From positions 1 to 64,000 of the forward strand of contig NZ_VAWA01000003.1 in NCBI RefSeq assembly GCF_005771565.1: DNA of 64,000 bases. Direction: 5' to 3'. The notes beneath the pieces were generated by a model. It saw only the letters and a program-made list of their open reading frames with translations. It searched no databases and had not been told where the DNA came from. Made by a program: the position numbers and the translations under genes. Below are positions 26,878 through 35,100 of the stretch, piece by piece (within the stretch, counting starts at the first letter, position 1; each line of letters opens with the position of its first letter). The stretch is from Nesterenkonia sphaerica. GTDB taxonomy: Bacteria; Actinomycetota; Actinomycetes; Actinomycetales; Micrococcaceae.

Positions 26878-28422
26878 ATGACTTCTGACGAGCACACCAG
26901 CCAGGACACCCAGCAGCTCCAGGACCGGGTCAACAACCGGTCGCAGCGCCCGCAGTCGGCGGCCTTCAAACAGTTCATGGCCGCCCATTGGGCTGAGTCG
27001 TCCACAGCCACCCACTCTCCCGATGCGGTGGCTGAGTATTCTCCGCAGCGGCGTCGTGCGGTCTCCGAGCGGTTCTCCGGGGAGCGGGTGGTCATCCCAG
27101 CAGGCCCGCTGAAAGTCCGGTCCAATGACACCGACTACCGCTTCCGGCCGCACTCGGCGTTTGCGCACCTGACCGGATTGGGCGTGGACCACGAACCCAA
27201 CGCCGTGTTGGTGTTCGAACCCGTGGAGCCCGGCAGCGGGGACGACGGAGGCGACCACGAGGTCACGCTGTACTTCAAACCGATGGCCGGCCGGGACACC
27301 GAAGAGTTCTATGCGGACTCCCGCTACGGCGAGTTCTGGATTGGGCCGCGCCCGGGGCTGGAGGAGTTCCAGCAGCGGCTGGGGATCCGCACCAAGGATC
27401 TGGGGGAGCTGGAGCCGGCAGTGACCAAGAATGCCGGGGCGGTGGAGATCGGCGGGACCCGCATCAGGCTGCTGCGCGAAGTGGATCTGAATGTGGAGGC
27501 GCTGGTGGACACCTCCCGGGTCAACACCGGGGTGGACCTGGAGGCCTCCGACGCGTTGGACGCGGAACTGACCGAGTTCTGCTCGGAGCTGCGCCTGGTG
27601 AAGGACGATTGGGAGATCGCGCAGATGCGGCACTCGGTGGAGGCGACCATCGCGGGATTCGACGATGTGGTCCGGGCCCTCCCCCGTGCGGTGGGACACG
27701 ACCGCGGAGAGCGGATCGTGGAGGGGGCGTTCTTCGCCCGGGCCCGGCTGGAGGGCAATGATCTGGGATACGACACCATTGCCGCCTCAGGCAATAATGC
27801 GACCGTCCTGCACTGGATCCGCAACCATGACCGGATTGAGCCCGGCGAGCTGCTGTTGCTAGATGCCGGAGTGGAGGCGGATTCGCTCTACACCGCGGAT
27901 CTGACCCGGACCATTCCCGTCTCCGGGACCTTCAGCCCGGTGCAGCGGCGGGTCTACGAGGCAGTGCTGGCCGCCGCAGACGCGGCCTTTGCGGTGGTCA
28001 AGCCCGGCATCCGGTTCCGGGAGATCCACCAAGCCGCGGTGGCTGTGCTGGCCGAACACTTGGATGAGTGGGGCCTGCTGCCGGTGCCATTGGAGGAGGC
28101 GCTCTCTGCCGAAGGTCAGCACCACCGGCGGTGGATGCCGCACGGGACCAGCCACCACCTGGGGCTGGACGTCCACGACTGCGCGCAGGCCAAGCGCGAC
28201 CTCTACTTGGACGGGATTCTGGAACCGGGCATGATCTTCACGATCGAACCAGGGCTGTACTTCAAGAATGAGGACCTCGCCGTGCCGGAGAGCTTCCGCG
28301 GCATCGGGGTGCGGATTGAGGATGACGTGCTGGTCACCCAGGACGGCGCGGAGAACCTCTCGGCTGCGCTGCCGCGGACTCCGGATGCGGTGGAGGCCTG
28401 GATCGCCAAGCTGCAGGGCTGA
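26878..28422 (+). CDS. Xaa-Pro aminopeptidase (aminopeptidase P family)
   Basis: The 514-residue cytosolic M24 peptidase has an N-terminal aminopeptidase-P domain (YRFRPHSAFAHLTGL) and a C-terminal creatinase-fold domain with two-metal ligands: LDAGVEADS and ADLTRT aspartates, the His of HGTSHHLGLDVHD, and Glu in TIEPGLYF and RIEDDVLV. It removes the N-terminal residue from peptides with Pro at position two. The length is usual for the long bacterial form. It is divergent from the PHP gene with only 61 bases between starts. Confidence 0.95.
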   Translation: MTSDEHTSQDTQQLQDRVNNRSQRPQSAAFKQFMAAHWAESSTATHSPDAVAEYSPQRRRAVSERFSGERVVIPAGPLKVRSNDTDYRFRPHSAFAHLTGLGVDHEPNAVLVFEPVEPGSGDDGGDHEVTLYFKPMAGRDTEEFYADSRYGEFWIGPRPGLEEFQQRLGIRTKDLGELEPAVTKNAGAVEIGGTRIRLLREVDLNVEALVDTSRVNTGVDLEASDALDAELTEFCSELRLVKDDWEIAQMRHSVEATIAGFDDVVRALPRAVGHDRGERIVEGAFFARARLEGNDLGYDTIAASGNNATVLHWIRNHDRIEPGELLLLDAGVEADSLYTADLTRTIPVSGTFSPVQRRVYEAVLAAADAAFAVVKPGIRFREIHQAAVAVLAEHLDEWGLLPVPLEEALSAEGQHHRRWMPHGTSHHLGLDVHDCAQAKRDLYLDGILEPGMIFTIEPGLYFKNEDLAVPESFRGIGVRIEDDVLVTQDGAENLSAALPRTPDAVEAWIAKLQG

Positions 28423-28490
28423 GGACCGCTGCAGGATTGAGAAACGGCCGCACACCCACGGCCCCGCCCACCCGCGCGGACATCCAACAC

Positions 28491-29738
28491 TTACCCAGAG
28501 CGTTCCTCGCCCAGCGCCTCGGCGACGATGTGTTCGGCGATTGCCAGTGCGCTTGTGGCTGCCGGAGAGGGGGCGTTGCGCACATGCACCACACGTGCTG
28601 AACCCGTGATGACGAAGTCGTCCACCAGGCTTCCATCGGCGTTCATCGCCTGCGCGCGAATTCCCCGATGCCCCCGGGTGACCTCGTCGAGCGTGATGCC
28701 GGGCATGTACTGCTTGGCTTCCTCCACGAATACCCGCTTGCTCATCGCGGTGCGGGTCTCACGCACGGCGGCGGGGATGTTGTGGGACGCAAACTTCCAA
28801 AAGCCGGGGCTGCGCACCACATCCCACACGTCCCTGGTCTTGAGTCCGAACCTGCCGTAACGCTCCCGACCCAGGGCGAGAAACGCGTTGGGCCCCAGCA
28901 TGACCTCACCGTCGTAGCGCCGGGTGATGTGCACCCCCAGGAAGGGATACTTCGGATCCGGCACCGGATAGATCAGGCCGTTGACTTGGGCAGCTTTCTG
29001 CTTCGCGAGCATGAAGTAATCGCCGTAGAACGGCACGATCTTGGGAAACGCATCGTCACCGCTGCCGCGGGCGAGTCGGTCCGACTGGGTGCCGGCGCAG
29101 GTGATCACCTGATCGAAGTGCTCGGTGGTCGCGGGGCCGTCCGCAGCCCCGCGCTGCCGGGCGGTCACCCGCACAGCCCCACGTGTGGAGGACGACGACG
29201 CCGCCCCCTCCACAATGCCGGTGACCTCGGTGGACAACCGCACTTCTCCCCCATGGGACGAGATCACCCCCGCCAGCGCTTCAGCCACTCCGGCAAAGTC
29301 TGCGATTGCGGTCGTCGGGGAATGCAGGGCCGCCACACCTGCGGCAGCCGGTTCCAGCTCTGAGAGCTCGTCGGGCCCGATGAGCCGGATCCCGGGTACA
29401 CCGTTTGCCACAGCCCGTTCGTGGATGTTCTTCAGCCGGGCCAGTTCCACCTCATTCTTGGCCACCACGACCTTGCCGCACTCCTGGTAGGCAACTCCGT
29501 GCGCATGAGCGAACTCCCGGAGCAGACCCACACCGCGCCGGCACAGCCGTGCTTTGAGACCCCCGGGGGTGTAGTACAAGCCGGCATGGACCACCCCGCT
29601 GTTGCGGCCGGTCTGGTGCGTCGCCACCCGGTCCTCCTTCTCGAAGACCACCACTTCCGAATTCGGACGGCGCTCAAGAAGCTCCCGGGCCACGGCCAAG
29701 CCGATGATCCCTCCTCCGATGACCGCTGCTCGGCCCAC
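28491..29738 (-). CDS. lhgO: L-2-hydroxyglutarate oxidase/dehydrogenase
   Basis: The 415-residue flavoprotein has the N-terminal FAD motif AVIGGGIIGLAVAREL, then HQTGRNSGVVHAGLYY, characteristic of LhgO (YgaF), and a DAO-type substrate domain. It oxidises L-2-hydroxyglutarate to 2-oxoglutarate, passing electrons to the quinone pool. LhgO with CsiD/GlaH converts glutarate, the product of lysine breakdown, to 2-oxoglutarate, and lysine davBA genes are only 5 kb away. The GTG start just before the FAD motif is chosen; a TTG nine bases upstream is closer to AAGGA, and an open frame extends to 29852. Confidence 0.9.
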   Translation of the reverse strand: MGRAAVIGGGIIGLAVARELLERRPNSEVVVFEKEDRVATHQTGRNSGVVHAGLYYTPGGLKARLCRRGVGLLREFAHAHGVAYQECGKVVVAKNEVELARLKNIHERAVANGVPGIRLIGPDELSELEPAAAGVAALHSPTTAIADFAGVAEALAGVISSHGGEVRLSTEVTGIVEGAASSSSTRGAVRVTARQRGAADGPATTEHFDQVITCAGTQSDRLARGSGDDAFPKIVPFYGDYFMLAKQKAAQVNGLIYPVPDPKYPFLGVHITRRYDGEVMLGPNAFLALGRERYGRFGLKTRDVWDVVRSPGFWKFASHNIPAAVRETRTAMSKRVFVEEAKQYMPGITLDEVTRGHRGIRAQAMNADGSLVDDFVITGSARVVHVRNAPSPAATSALAIAEHIVAEALGEERSG

Positions 29739-29837
29739 GCTGATCAACCGTCCTTCACGCTCGTATGCAGGTCTCCAGGGCCGCAGCAGGCGCAGCACCC
29801 CAGGAGAGATCGTCACGTCAAGGTACGCCGGGTTGCC

Positions 29838-29851
29838 TGTTGCATGCAACA
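29838..29851. promoter_or_regulatory. 14-base perfect palindrome TGTTGCATGCAACA
   Basis: It lies in the divergent region between lhgO and the TRAP transporter operon, about 100 bases upstream of lhgO and 190 upstream of the receptor gene. A palindrome of this length and moderate GC content is a good operator candidate for shared control of the two units. The rest of this 300-base gap shows no gene; a TTGACA at 29890-29895 lacks a matching -10. Confidence 0.5.
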
Positions 29852-30043
29852 CTGTACGATGTAACGCGCGTCACGACGCATAGGTGATGTTGACACATAT
29901 GAGAGAACGCCTCCTCAGCGCGCGTGACCGGAGCCAGCCACCACAAAGAGACCGCCTTGCTGAGCCTTCAAGAAGGAGACTCAACGTAAGATGGCTCACG
30001 AAACCCCATAAGAAACAACTCGCCCCCAATGAAGAGGAGCACC

Positions 30044-31096
30044 ATGCTAGTCAAGCGAGGACGTTGGACCGCCGCGGGTGCGGCACTAGCTGCCAGTGCG
30101 CTGCTGCTATCAGCCTGCGGTGACGATGGCAACGGAGGAACCGAAGGCGCTGATGGTGCCGAGGAGGAGGTCGGCGATACCGACGCCGAATTCCTGACCA
30201 TTGCCACCGGCGGCTCATCCGGAGTGTATTACCAGATCGGCGCCACCATGGCAGACGTGCTGGCCGAGGAACTCGGCTCAGACACCTCGGTGCAGGCCAC
30301 AGGCGCATCGGCGGAGAACATCAACCTCATCACCGACGAAAATGCTGAGCTGGCCATGACCATGGGCGACGCCACGGTGCAGGCACTCGAGGGCTCCGGA
30401 CCGTTCGAGGATGACCCGCGTGAAGGCCTGATGGCGATCATGACCATGTACCCCAACACTGTGCAGCTCATTGCCCGGGCTGATGCTGGCATCGAGTCGG
30501 TCGAGGACCTGGCTGGCGCGAATGTCGCTGTCGGGGATGTCGGCTCCGGCGTGGAGCTCAACGCCCAGATGGTCCTCGGTGCCTATGACATGACCTATGA
30601 CGATCTGAACGCCGACTACCTCTCCTACGCCGAGGCGACCGACCAGATGGCCAACGGGCATATCGACGCGCTGTTCGCGACCTCCGGTCTGCCCAACCCG
30701 GCGCTGACCGAGCTGGCCACCAATACGGATTTCATCACCGTGCCCATCGACGGCGAAGGCCGGGAGAATCTGCTCTCGGAGTATGAATTCTTCCAGGAGG
30801 CCACGGTGCCGGCGGACACCTACGATGACGACTCCGATGTGGAGACTGTCAGCGTGACCAACCACCTGATCGTGAGCTCTGAGCTCAGCGAAGAGGCCGT
30901 CTATGACATCACCGCCACCCTCTTCGACAACATTGATCGTATCCACAGCTCACATGCTGAGGCGGAGAACATCACCCTGGAGACTGCCACTGAAGGCTTG
31001 GTGATCCCCTTGCACCCTGGCGCTGAGCAGTACTACGAGGAGCAGGGCGTAGACACTGATGAAGGCAGTGACGAGGACGCCGACGACGAGGAGTAG
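30044..31096 (+). CDS. TRAP transporter solute receptor, TAXI family
   Basis: The 350-residue lipoprotein has a signal peptide with lipobox LSAC (Cys25), an acidic linker of about 25 residues, then the TAXI-receptor fold beginning FLTIATGGSSGVYYQIG. The C-terminus is a strongly acidic tail (DEGSDEDADDEE). It captures a carboxylate or amino-acid-like solute outside the membrane and hands it to the fused TRAP permease encoded two genes on. AGGAG precedes this ATG; another in-frame ATG 15 bases upstream is less well placed. TAXI receptors often bind glutamate-like ligands. Confidence 0.93.
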   Translation: MLVKRGRWTAAGAALAASALLLSACGDDGNGGTEGADGAEEEVGDTDAEFLTIATGGSSGVYYQIGATMADVLAEELGSDTSVQATGASAENINLITDENAELAMTMGDATVQALEGSGPFEDDPREGLMAIMTMYPNTVQLIARADAGIESVEDLAGANVAVGDVGSGVELNAQMVLGAYDMTYDDLNADYLSYAEATDQMANGHIDALFATSGLPNPALTELATNTDFITVPIDGEGRENLLSEYEFFQEATVPADTYDDDSDVETVSVTNHLIVSSELSEEAVYDITATLFDNIDRIHSSHAEAENITLETATEGLVIPLHPGAEQYYEEQGVDTDEGSDEDADDEE

Positions 31097-31592
31097 CCTG
31101 ACCCGCTCCGGCTTACTCTGCTCGGCATCTCTGCGGAGGCGGCAGCTGCTGCAAGCGGCTGCTGCCGCCTCCGCGCTGGCTCTGGCCAGCAGTTGTGCCG
31201 GGAGCCAAAGTCACCGACTCATCTGCCAGCACCAACGCACAGGCGAAGTGTATGCAGAACTGAATATCGACCTCGGGGCGATCATCACCCACTCCTGGCT
31301 GCACTCCATCGAATTGTCCCGTTGGACGGACATCTACAGGTTCGAGGCAGAACAGCTGATGCTGATCAGCACTGAATTCGAGGAGTACGGAGCAGGAATG
31401 CCACTGGACGAGGGAGACCTCACATACAGAGACGGCAAAATAGTGATTGAGAACATTGACCGTCCCTTCGAGGCCATCGGCTGGATCCACTCGCATCGGG
31501 TGGACTACCGGATCGGCATTGATGGCGACACCGGTCTCATCGACACCGACCAGTTGCCCGACCGTGAACCCATAGAACTGAGGCCAAGATGA
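31059..31592 (+). CDS. DUF1850 family protein, TRAP-associated, probable lipoprotein/exported
   Basis: The product of about 177 residues has an N-terminal RRRQLLQAAAAASALALASSC segment that looks like a twin-arginine-type lipoprotein signal, followed by a small beta-rich DUF1850 domain (FEAIGWIHSHRVDYRIG is near the C-terminus). DUF1850 genes recur between TAXI receptors and fused TRAP permeases; their role is not defined. The reading frame overlaps the receptor gene by 38 bases and the next gene by four, so coupled translation is likely. The exact start is uncertain; a GTG nine bases downstream is possible. Confidence 0.78.
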   Translation: MKAVTRTPTTRSSLTRSGLLCSASLRRRQLLQAAAAASALALASSCAGSQSHRLICQHQRTGEVYAELNIDLGAIITHSWLHSIELSRWTDIYRFEAEQLMLISTEFEEYGAGMPLDEGDLTYRDGKIVIENIDRPFEAIGWIHSHRVDYRIGIDGDTGLIDTDQLPDREPIELRPR

Positions 31593-33658
31593 TCCGGGAC
31601 ACTTCGACCAGTGCTGGAAGCCCCGCTGAGCACCCGGAGGAGCGCTCGCCCGAAGGTCCCTCCGACACCGCGTCGCAGGAATCTTTGACGCTGGTGCCAG
31701 AGTCCGAGGAGGAGCGGCGGGCCCGGGAGAAAGAAGCCTCGGAGGCCGCGGCGAAGTACGACGCCGAGTCCCGCGTCAGAGACACGCACTGGCGTCCGCT
31801 GGCCCTCATCATCAGTGCTGTGGCGGTCTTCACCGCCGTCTACCACATGTACACGGCGTACTTCGGCGCCCCTCCCACGCTTATCCACCGTGCCCTGCAC
31901 GTCAGCCTCATTCTTTTCCTCGTGTTCCTGGTCTACCCACCCTCGCGCCGGGCTCAGGCAAACTGGTGGCGGATCCCTGACGCGGCGCTGGCCCTGCTCT
32001 CACTGGTGCCTTGGCTCTACATCTGGCTCAACTACCAGCAGTTGGTCATCCAAGCCGGCCGGTTCACCGCGACTGACGCCCTCGTGGCCACGCTGCTGGT
32101 GGTTCTGGTCCTCGAGGCAGCACGGCGAGTAACAGGCTGGGCTCTGCCGATTCTGGCGATCTTGTTCGTCCTCTTCGGCATGTTCGGCCGCGACATGCCT
32201 GGTCTGCTGCGCCACCGCGGCTTCGACTGGGACACCCTGGCCTACCAGTTCTTCGCCACGACTGAGGGGATCTACGGCACCGCAATCGGTGTCTCTGCCA
32301 CCTACATCATCCTGTTTATTATCTTCGGCGCTTTCCTGGCGAAGTCCGGCATGAGCCAACTGTTCAACGACCTCGCACTGGCGATCGCGGGACAGACTCG
32401 TGGTGGGCCCGCCAAGGTGGCCACACTGGCTTCCGGCCTGATGGGCTCGATCAACGGTTCGGCCATCGCCAACGTCGTCTCCACCGGGGCCTTCACCATC
32501 CCGCTGATGAAGAAGGTCGGCTACAGCAAGAACTTCTCCGGGGCGGTGGAGTCCTCGGCCTCCGTGGGTGGGCAGATCCTGCCGCCGATCATGGGTGCGG
32601 CGGCGTTCATCATGGCTGAGACCATCGGCGTGCCGTACACCACGGTCGCACTGGCCGCCATCGTCCCGGCGGTGCTGTACTACATCAGCCTCATCACCCA
32701 GATTCACCTGCGGGCGACCCGTCTGGGGCTCAAAGGGGTCTCCAAGGACAACCTGCCGGCGGTGCTGACCGTGCTCAAGGAGCGCGGACACATGCTTCTG
32801 CCCCTGGTCTTCCTGCTCTACATGCTGTTCTTCTCGGGCCGCACTATTCTCTACTCCGCGTTCCTGACCATCCTGGTGACCATCGCCTGCGCGACCTTGC
32901 GCAAGACCAGCCGCATGAACCTCCGCCAGATCCTTCAGGCACTGGAGGACGGCACCCGCTCGGCGATCGGTGTCGCCGTGGCCTGCGCCTCAGTCGGTGT
33001 CATCGTCGGGGTCGTGACCATCTCCGGCTTCGGAGTCACCCTCGCCTCGGCCATTGTGCAATTGTCCGGCGGCGTGCTGTTCTGGACGCTGTTCTTCACG
33101 ATGATCGCCTGCCTGGTGCTGGGTATGGGGTTGCCTTCCATTCCGGCCTATATCGTCACCGCCACCATGGCTGCACCGGCGCTGACCACCCTGGGCGTGG
33201 AGCCGCTGGTCGCCCACCTCTTTGTGTTCTACTTCGGGCTCTTCGCCAATATCACCCCGCCGGTGGCGCTTGCTGCTTTCGCCGCCGCCGGGGTCTCCGG
33301 AGGGCGCCCGATGGCCACCGGCGGAGCTGCGTTCAAGCTCGCCGGCGCCGGGATCGTGATCCCCTATATCTTCGTGTTCAACCCCGACCTGCTGCTGCGC
33401 GACGTGGGCTTCATCGACGGTGTCTGGGTGGTGACCTCGGCCATCGTGGCGGTGCTGCTGCTGTCCATCGCACTGGAAGGTCACTTCATGGAGCCGATGG
33501 CCTGGTATTTGCGTCCGATCATCGGTGCCGGTGCCATCATGATGCTCAATACCAACCTCCTGTACGACCTGATAGGTCTGGGCATGGTGCTGGCGGTCCT
33601 TGCAGTCCAGATGATCAAGGCCCGTCAGAACGACAACTTGCGGATCAAAGCCATCTGA
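31589..33658 (+). CDS. TRAP transporter fused permease (4TM/12TM)
   Basis: The 689-residue membrane protein fuses the small DctQ-like part (four helices after an acidic/charged N-terminal cytosolic stretch of about 70 residues) with the large DctM-like part (about twelve helices). The segment LMGSINGSAIANVVSTGAFTIP is characteristic of TAXI-type TRAP permeases. It uses the sodium or proton gradient to import the ligand of the TAXI receptor. The ATGA start overlaps DUF1850. Neighbouring lhgO and davBA suggest a glutarate- or lysine-related dicarboxylate/amino acid, which is inference. Confidence 0.94.
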   Translation: MIRDTSTSAGSPAEHPEERSPEGPSDTASQESLTLVPESEEERRAREKEASEAAAKYDAESRVRDTHWRPLALIISAVAVFTAVYHMYTAYFGAPPTLIHRALHVSLILFLVFLVYPPSRRAQANWWRIPDAALALLSLVPWLYIWLNYQQLVIQAGRFTATDALVATLLVVLVLEAARRVTGWALPILAILFVLFGMFGRDMPGLLRHRGFDWDTLAYQFFATTEGIYGTAIGVSATYIILFIIFGAFLAKSGMSQLFNDLALAIAGQTRGGPAKVATLASGLMGSINGSAIANVVSTGAFTIPLMKKVGYSKNFSGAVESSASVGGQILPPIMGAAAFIMAETIGVPYTTVALAAIVPAVLYYISLITQIHLRATRLGLKGVSKDNLPAVLTVLKERGHMLLPLVFLLYMLFFSGRTILYSAFLTILVTIACATLRKTSRMNLRQILQALEDGTRSAIGVAVACASVGVIVGVVTISGFGVTLASAIVQLSGGVLFWTLFFTMIACLVLGMGLPSIPAYIVTATMAAPALTTLGVEPLVAHLFVFYFGLFANITPPVALAAFAAAGVSGGRPMATGGAAFKLAGAGIVIPYIFVFNPDLLLRDVGFIDGVWVVTSAIVAVLLLSIALEGHFMEPMAWYLRPIIGAGAIMMLNTNLLYDLIGLGMVLAVLAVQMIKARQNDNLRIKAI

Positions 33659-33665
33659 CAGGTAG

Positions 33666-33690
33666 GCGCACCGGCACAGCACAGGTGCGC
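33666..33690. terminator. Hairpin between convergent TRAP permease and asnC-type genes
   Basis: GCGCACC and GGTGCGC form a perfect seven-base-pair stem with an 11-base loop, eight bases after the TRAP permease stop. There is no T tract. Confidence 0.5.
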
Positions 33691-33709
33691 GAGCGCAGGT
33701 CGTCGGGCG

Positions 33710-34219
33710 TCACACCAGGTGGTCGGGTGCGGTCTCCGGAGTGGGCACCGTAATCGGCCTGCCCTCGAAAAACGTCTGGAGCACCACAGTGGTGCGGGTG
33801 TTGACGGAGGCTGACTGGCGGATCTCTCGGATCAGAGCCTCCAGGTCGCGGGGCGTCGGGACCCGGACAAAGAGCATGTAGCTGGCCTCACCGGCCACCG
33901 AGTAGCAGGCTTCGATAGCTTCCAAATGCTCCAGCCGCTGCGGGGCGTCGTCGGCCTGGCCGGGGTCCAGCGGCGTGATCTCGATGAAAGCGGAGAGCGG
34001 TTTGCCCAGCTCCTCCGGTGACAGCGCCGCGCGATATCCGCGGATCACCCCTTTGGACTCCAGCCGGCGGACCCGGGCCTGCACGGCCGAGACGGAGAGC
34101 CCGGCCCGCTCAGAGAGCTGGGACAAGGTGGTGCGGGCGTCCCGGGACAGTTCCCGGAGGATGACCGCATCGACGGGGTCGTGGTTTCCGGGACCTACCA
34201 TGTGCTCAGGGTATCTCAC
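33710..34219 (-). CDS. Lrp/AsnC-family transcriptional regulator
   Basis: The 169-residue regulator has an N-terminal HTH (DAVILRELSRDARTTLSQLS, then SVSAVQARVRRLESKGVIRGY) and a RAM/AsnC effector domain (SAFIEITPLDPG onwards). It is translationally coupled to davA (GTGA overlap), so it most likely senses lysine or a pathway intermediate and controls davBA, possibly through the palindrome in front of davB. An ATG six codons downstream of the GTG is an alternative start. Confidence 0.92.
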   Translation of the reverse strand: MRYPEHMVGPGNHDPVDAVILRELSRDARTTLSQLSERAGLSVSAVQARVRRLESKGVIRGYRAALSPEELGKPLSAFIEITPLDPGQADDAPQRLEHLEAIEACYSVAGEASYMLFVRVPTPRDLEALIREIRQSASVNTRTTVVLQTFFEGRPITVPTPETAPDHLV

Positions 34220-35100
34220 GTCCGCGTCCGCCAGTCGGGGGCGTCGGCGCGGGCAACGAGGTCGAACCGTCGGTCCCGCAGGTAGGGGTTCTGCTCTCGC
34301 GAGGACTCCAACGTCTCACGGTGAACCTCGCCGATCACCAGCTCCTCCGCCCGGTCCGCGCTCTTCACCATAGCGCCGTCGGGCCCGACGAGGCAGCTGA
34401 GTCCGCCATAGCGGAAGCGGCTGTCCTGGCCGCAGTAATTGGCATAGGCGAGGTAGACCTGGTTCTCCAGGGCGCGCGCGGGAAGCAGCAGTTGCTGCAC
34501 ATGGTCAAAGTTCTCCATATTCGCAGTCGGGACGCAGATCAGATCTGCCCCCTTGACGGCGAGTGCACGCGCAGTCTCGGGAAATTCGATGTCGTAGCAG
34601 ACCGCGACGCCCAGCCGCCACCCTCGCCAGCTCACCACGGGTAAGGCCTCGCCAGCGTCCTCACCGAGTTCGGGGGTCGTACTTTCGGCGGCTGGCGCGG
34701 GCAGTGGAGGGGGGTCGAACTGTTCGGCATCGACGTCTCCGAAGTAGTGCAGCTTCCGGTAGTTGAGGATCCGCTGGCCGTCGGGGGCAATGAAGGCGAC
34801 CGCGTTGAACACTCGTCCGGTGGTCTCCTGCTCCGGATACCCATAGATGATGGCGACGTCGTGCTTGTGTGCAATGGCTGCCACCTGCTGTGCCGAGGGG
34901 CCGTCCGAGGGTTCCGCCAGCGCACGCGTCTGTGCTCTGCCCAGCACGTAGCCGGTGAGGAACATCTCGGGGAGGATCAGCACGTCGGCCCCGGCCGCGC
35001 TGGCGGCTGCGGCCAGCCGGTCGAGGGTGCGCAGGTTCGGTCCTGGGGCTCCGGTCTGCGGTGGCACCTGGGCAAGGGCCAGGCGGAGGGTGGAGCTCAT
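34216..35100 (-). CDS. davA: Carbon-nitrogen hydrolase, probable 5-aminovaleramidase
   Basis: The 294-residue nitrilase-superfamily enzyme has the catalytic triad Glu in LILPEMFLTGY, Lys in YRKLHYFGD and Cys in VAVCYDIEFPE. Directly after davB, the natural function is hydrolysis of 5-aminopentanamide to 5-aminovalerate, the second step of the lysine monooxygenase pathway. A short Ala/Pro/Glu-rich insertion lies around residues 145-165. The chosen ATG overlaps the davB stop by four bases. Other amidase substrates of the superfamily cannot be excluded from sequence alone. Confidence 0.87.
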   Translation of the reverse strand: MSSTLRLALAQVPPQTGAPGPNLRTLDRLAAAASAAGADVLILPEMFLTGYVLGRAQTRALAEPSDGPSAQQVAAIAHKHDVAIIYGYPEQETTGRVFNAVAFIAPDGQRILNYRKLHYFGDVDAEQFDPPPLPAPAAESTTPELGEDAGEALPVVSWRGWRLGVAVCYDIEFPETARALAVKGADLICVPTANMENFDHVQQLLLPARALENQVYLAYANYCGQDSRFRYGGLSCLVGPDGAMVKSADRAEELVIGEVHRETLESSREQNPYLRDRRFDLVARADAPDWRTRT

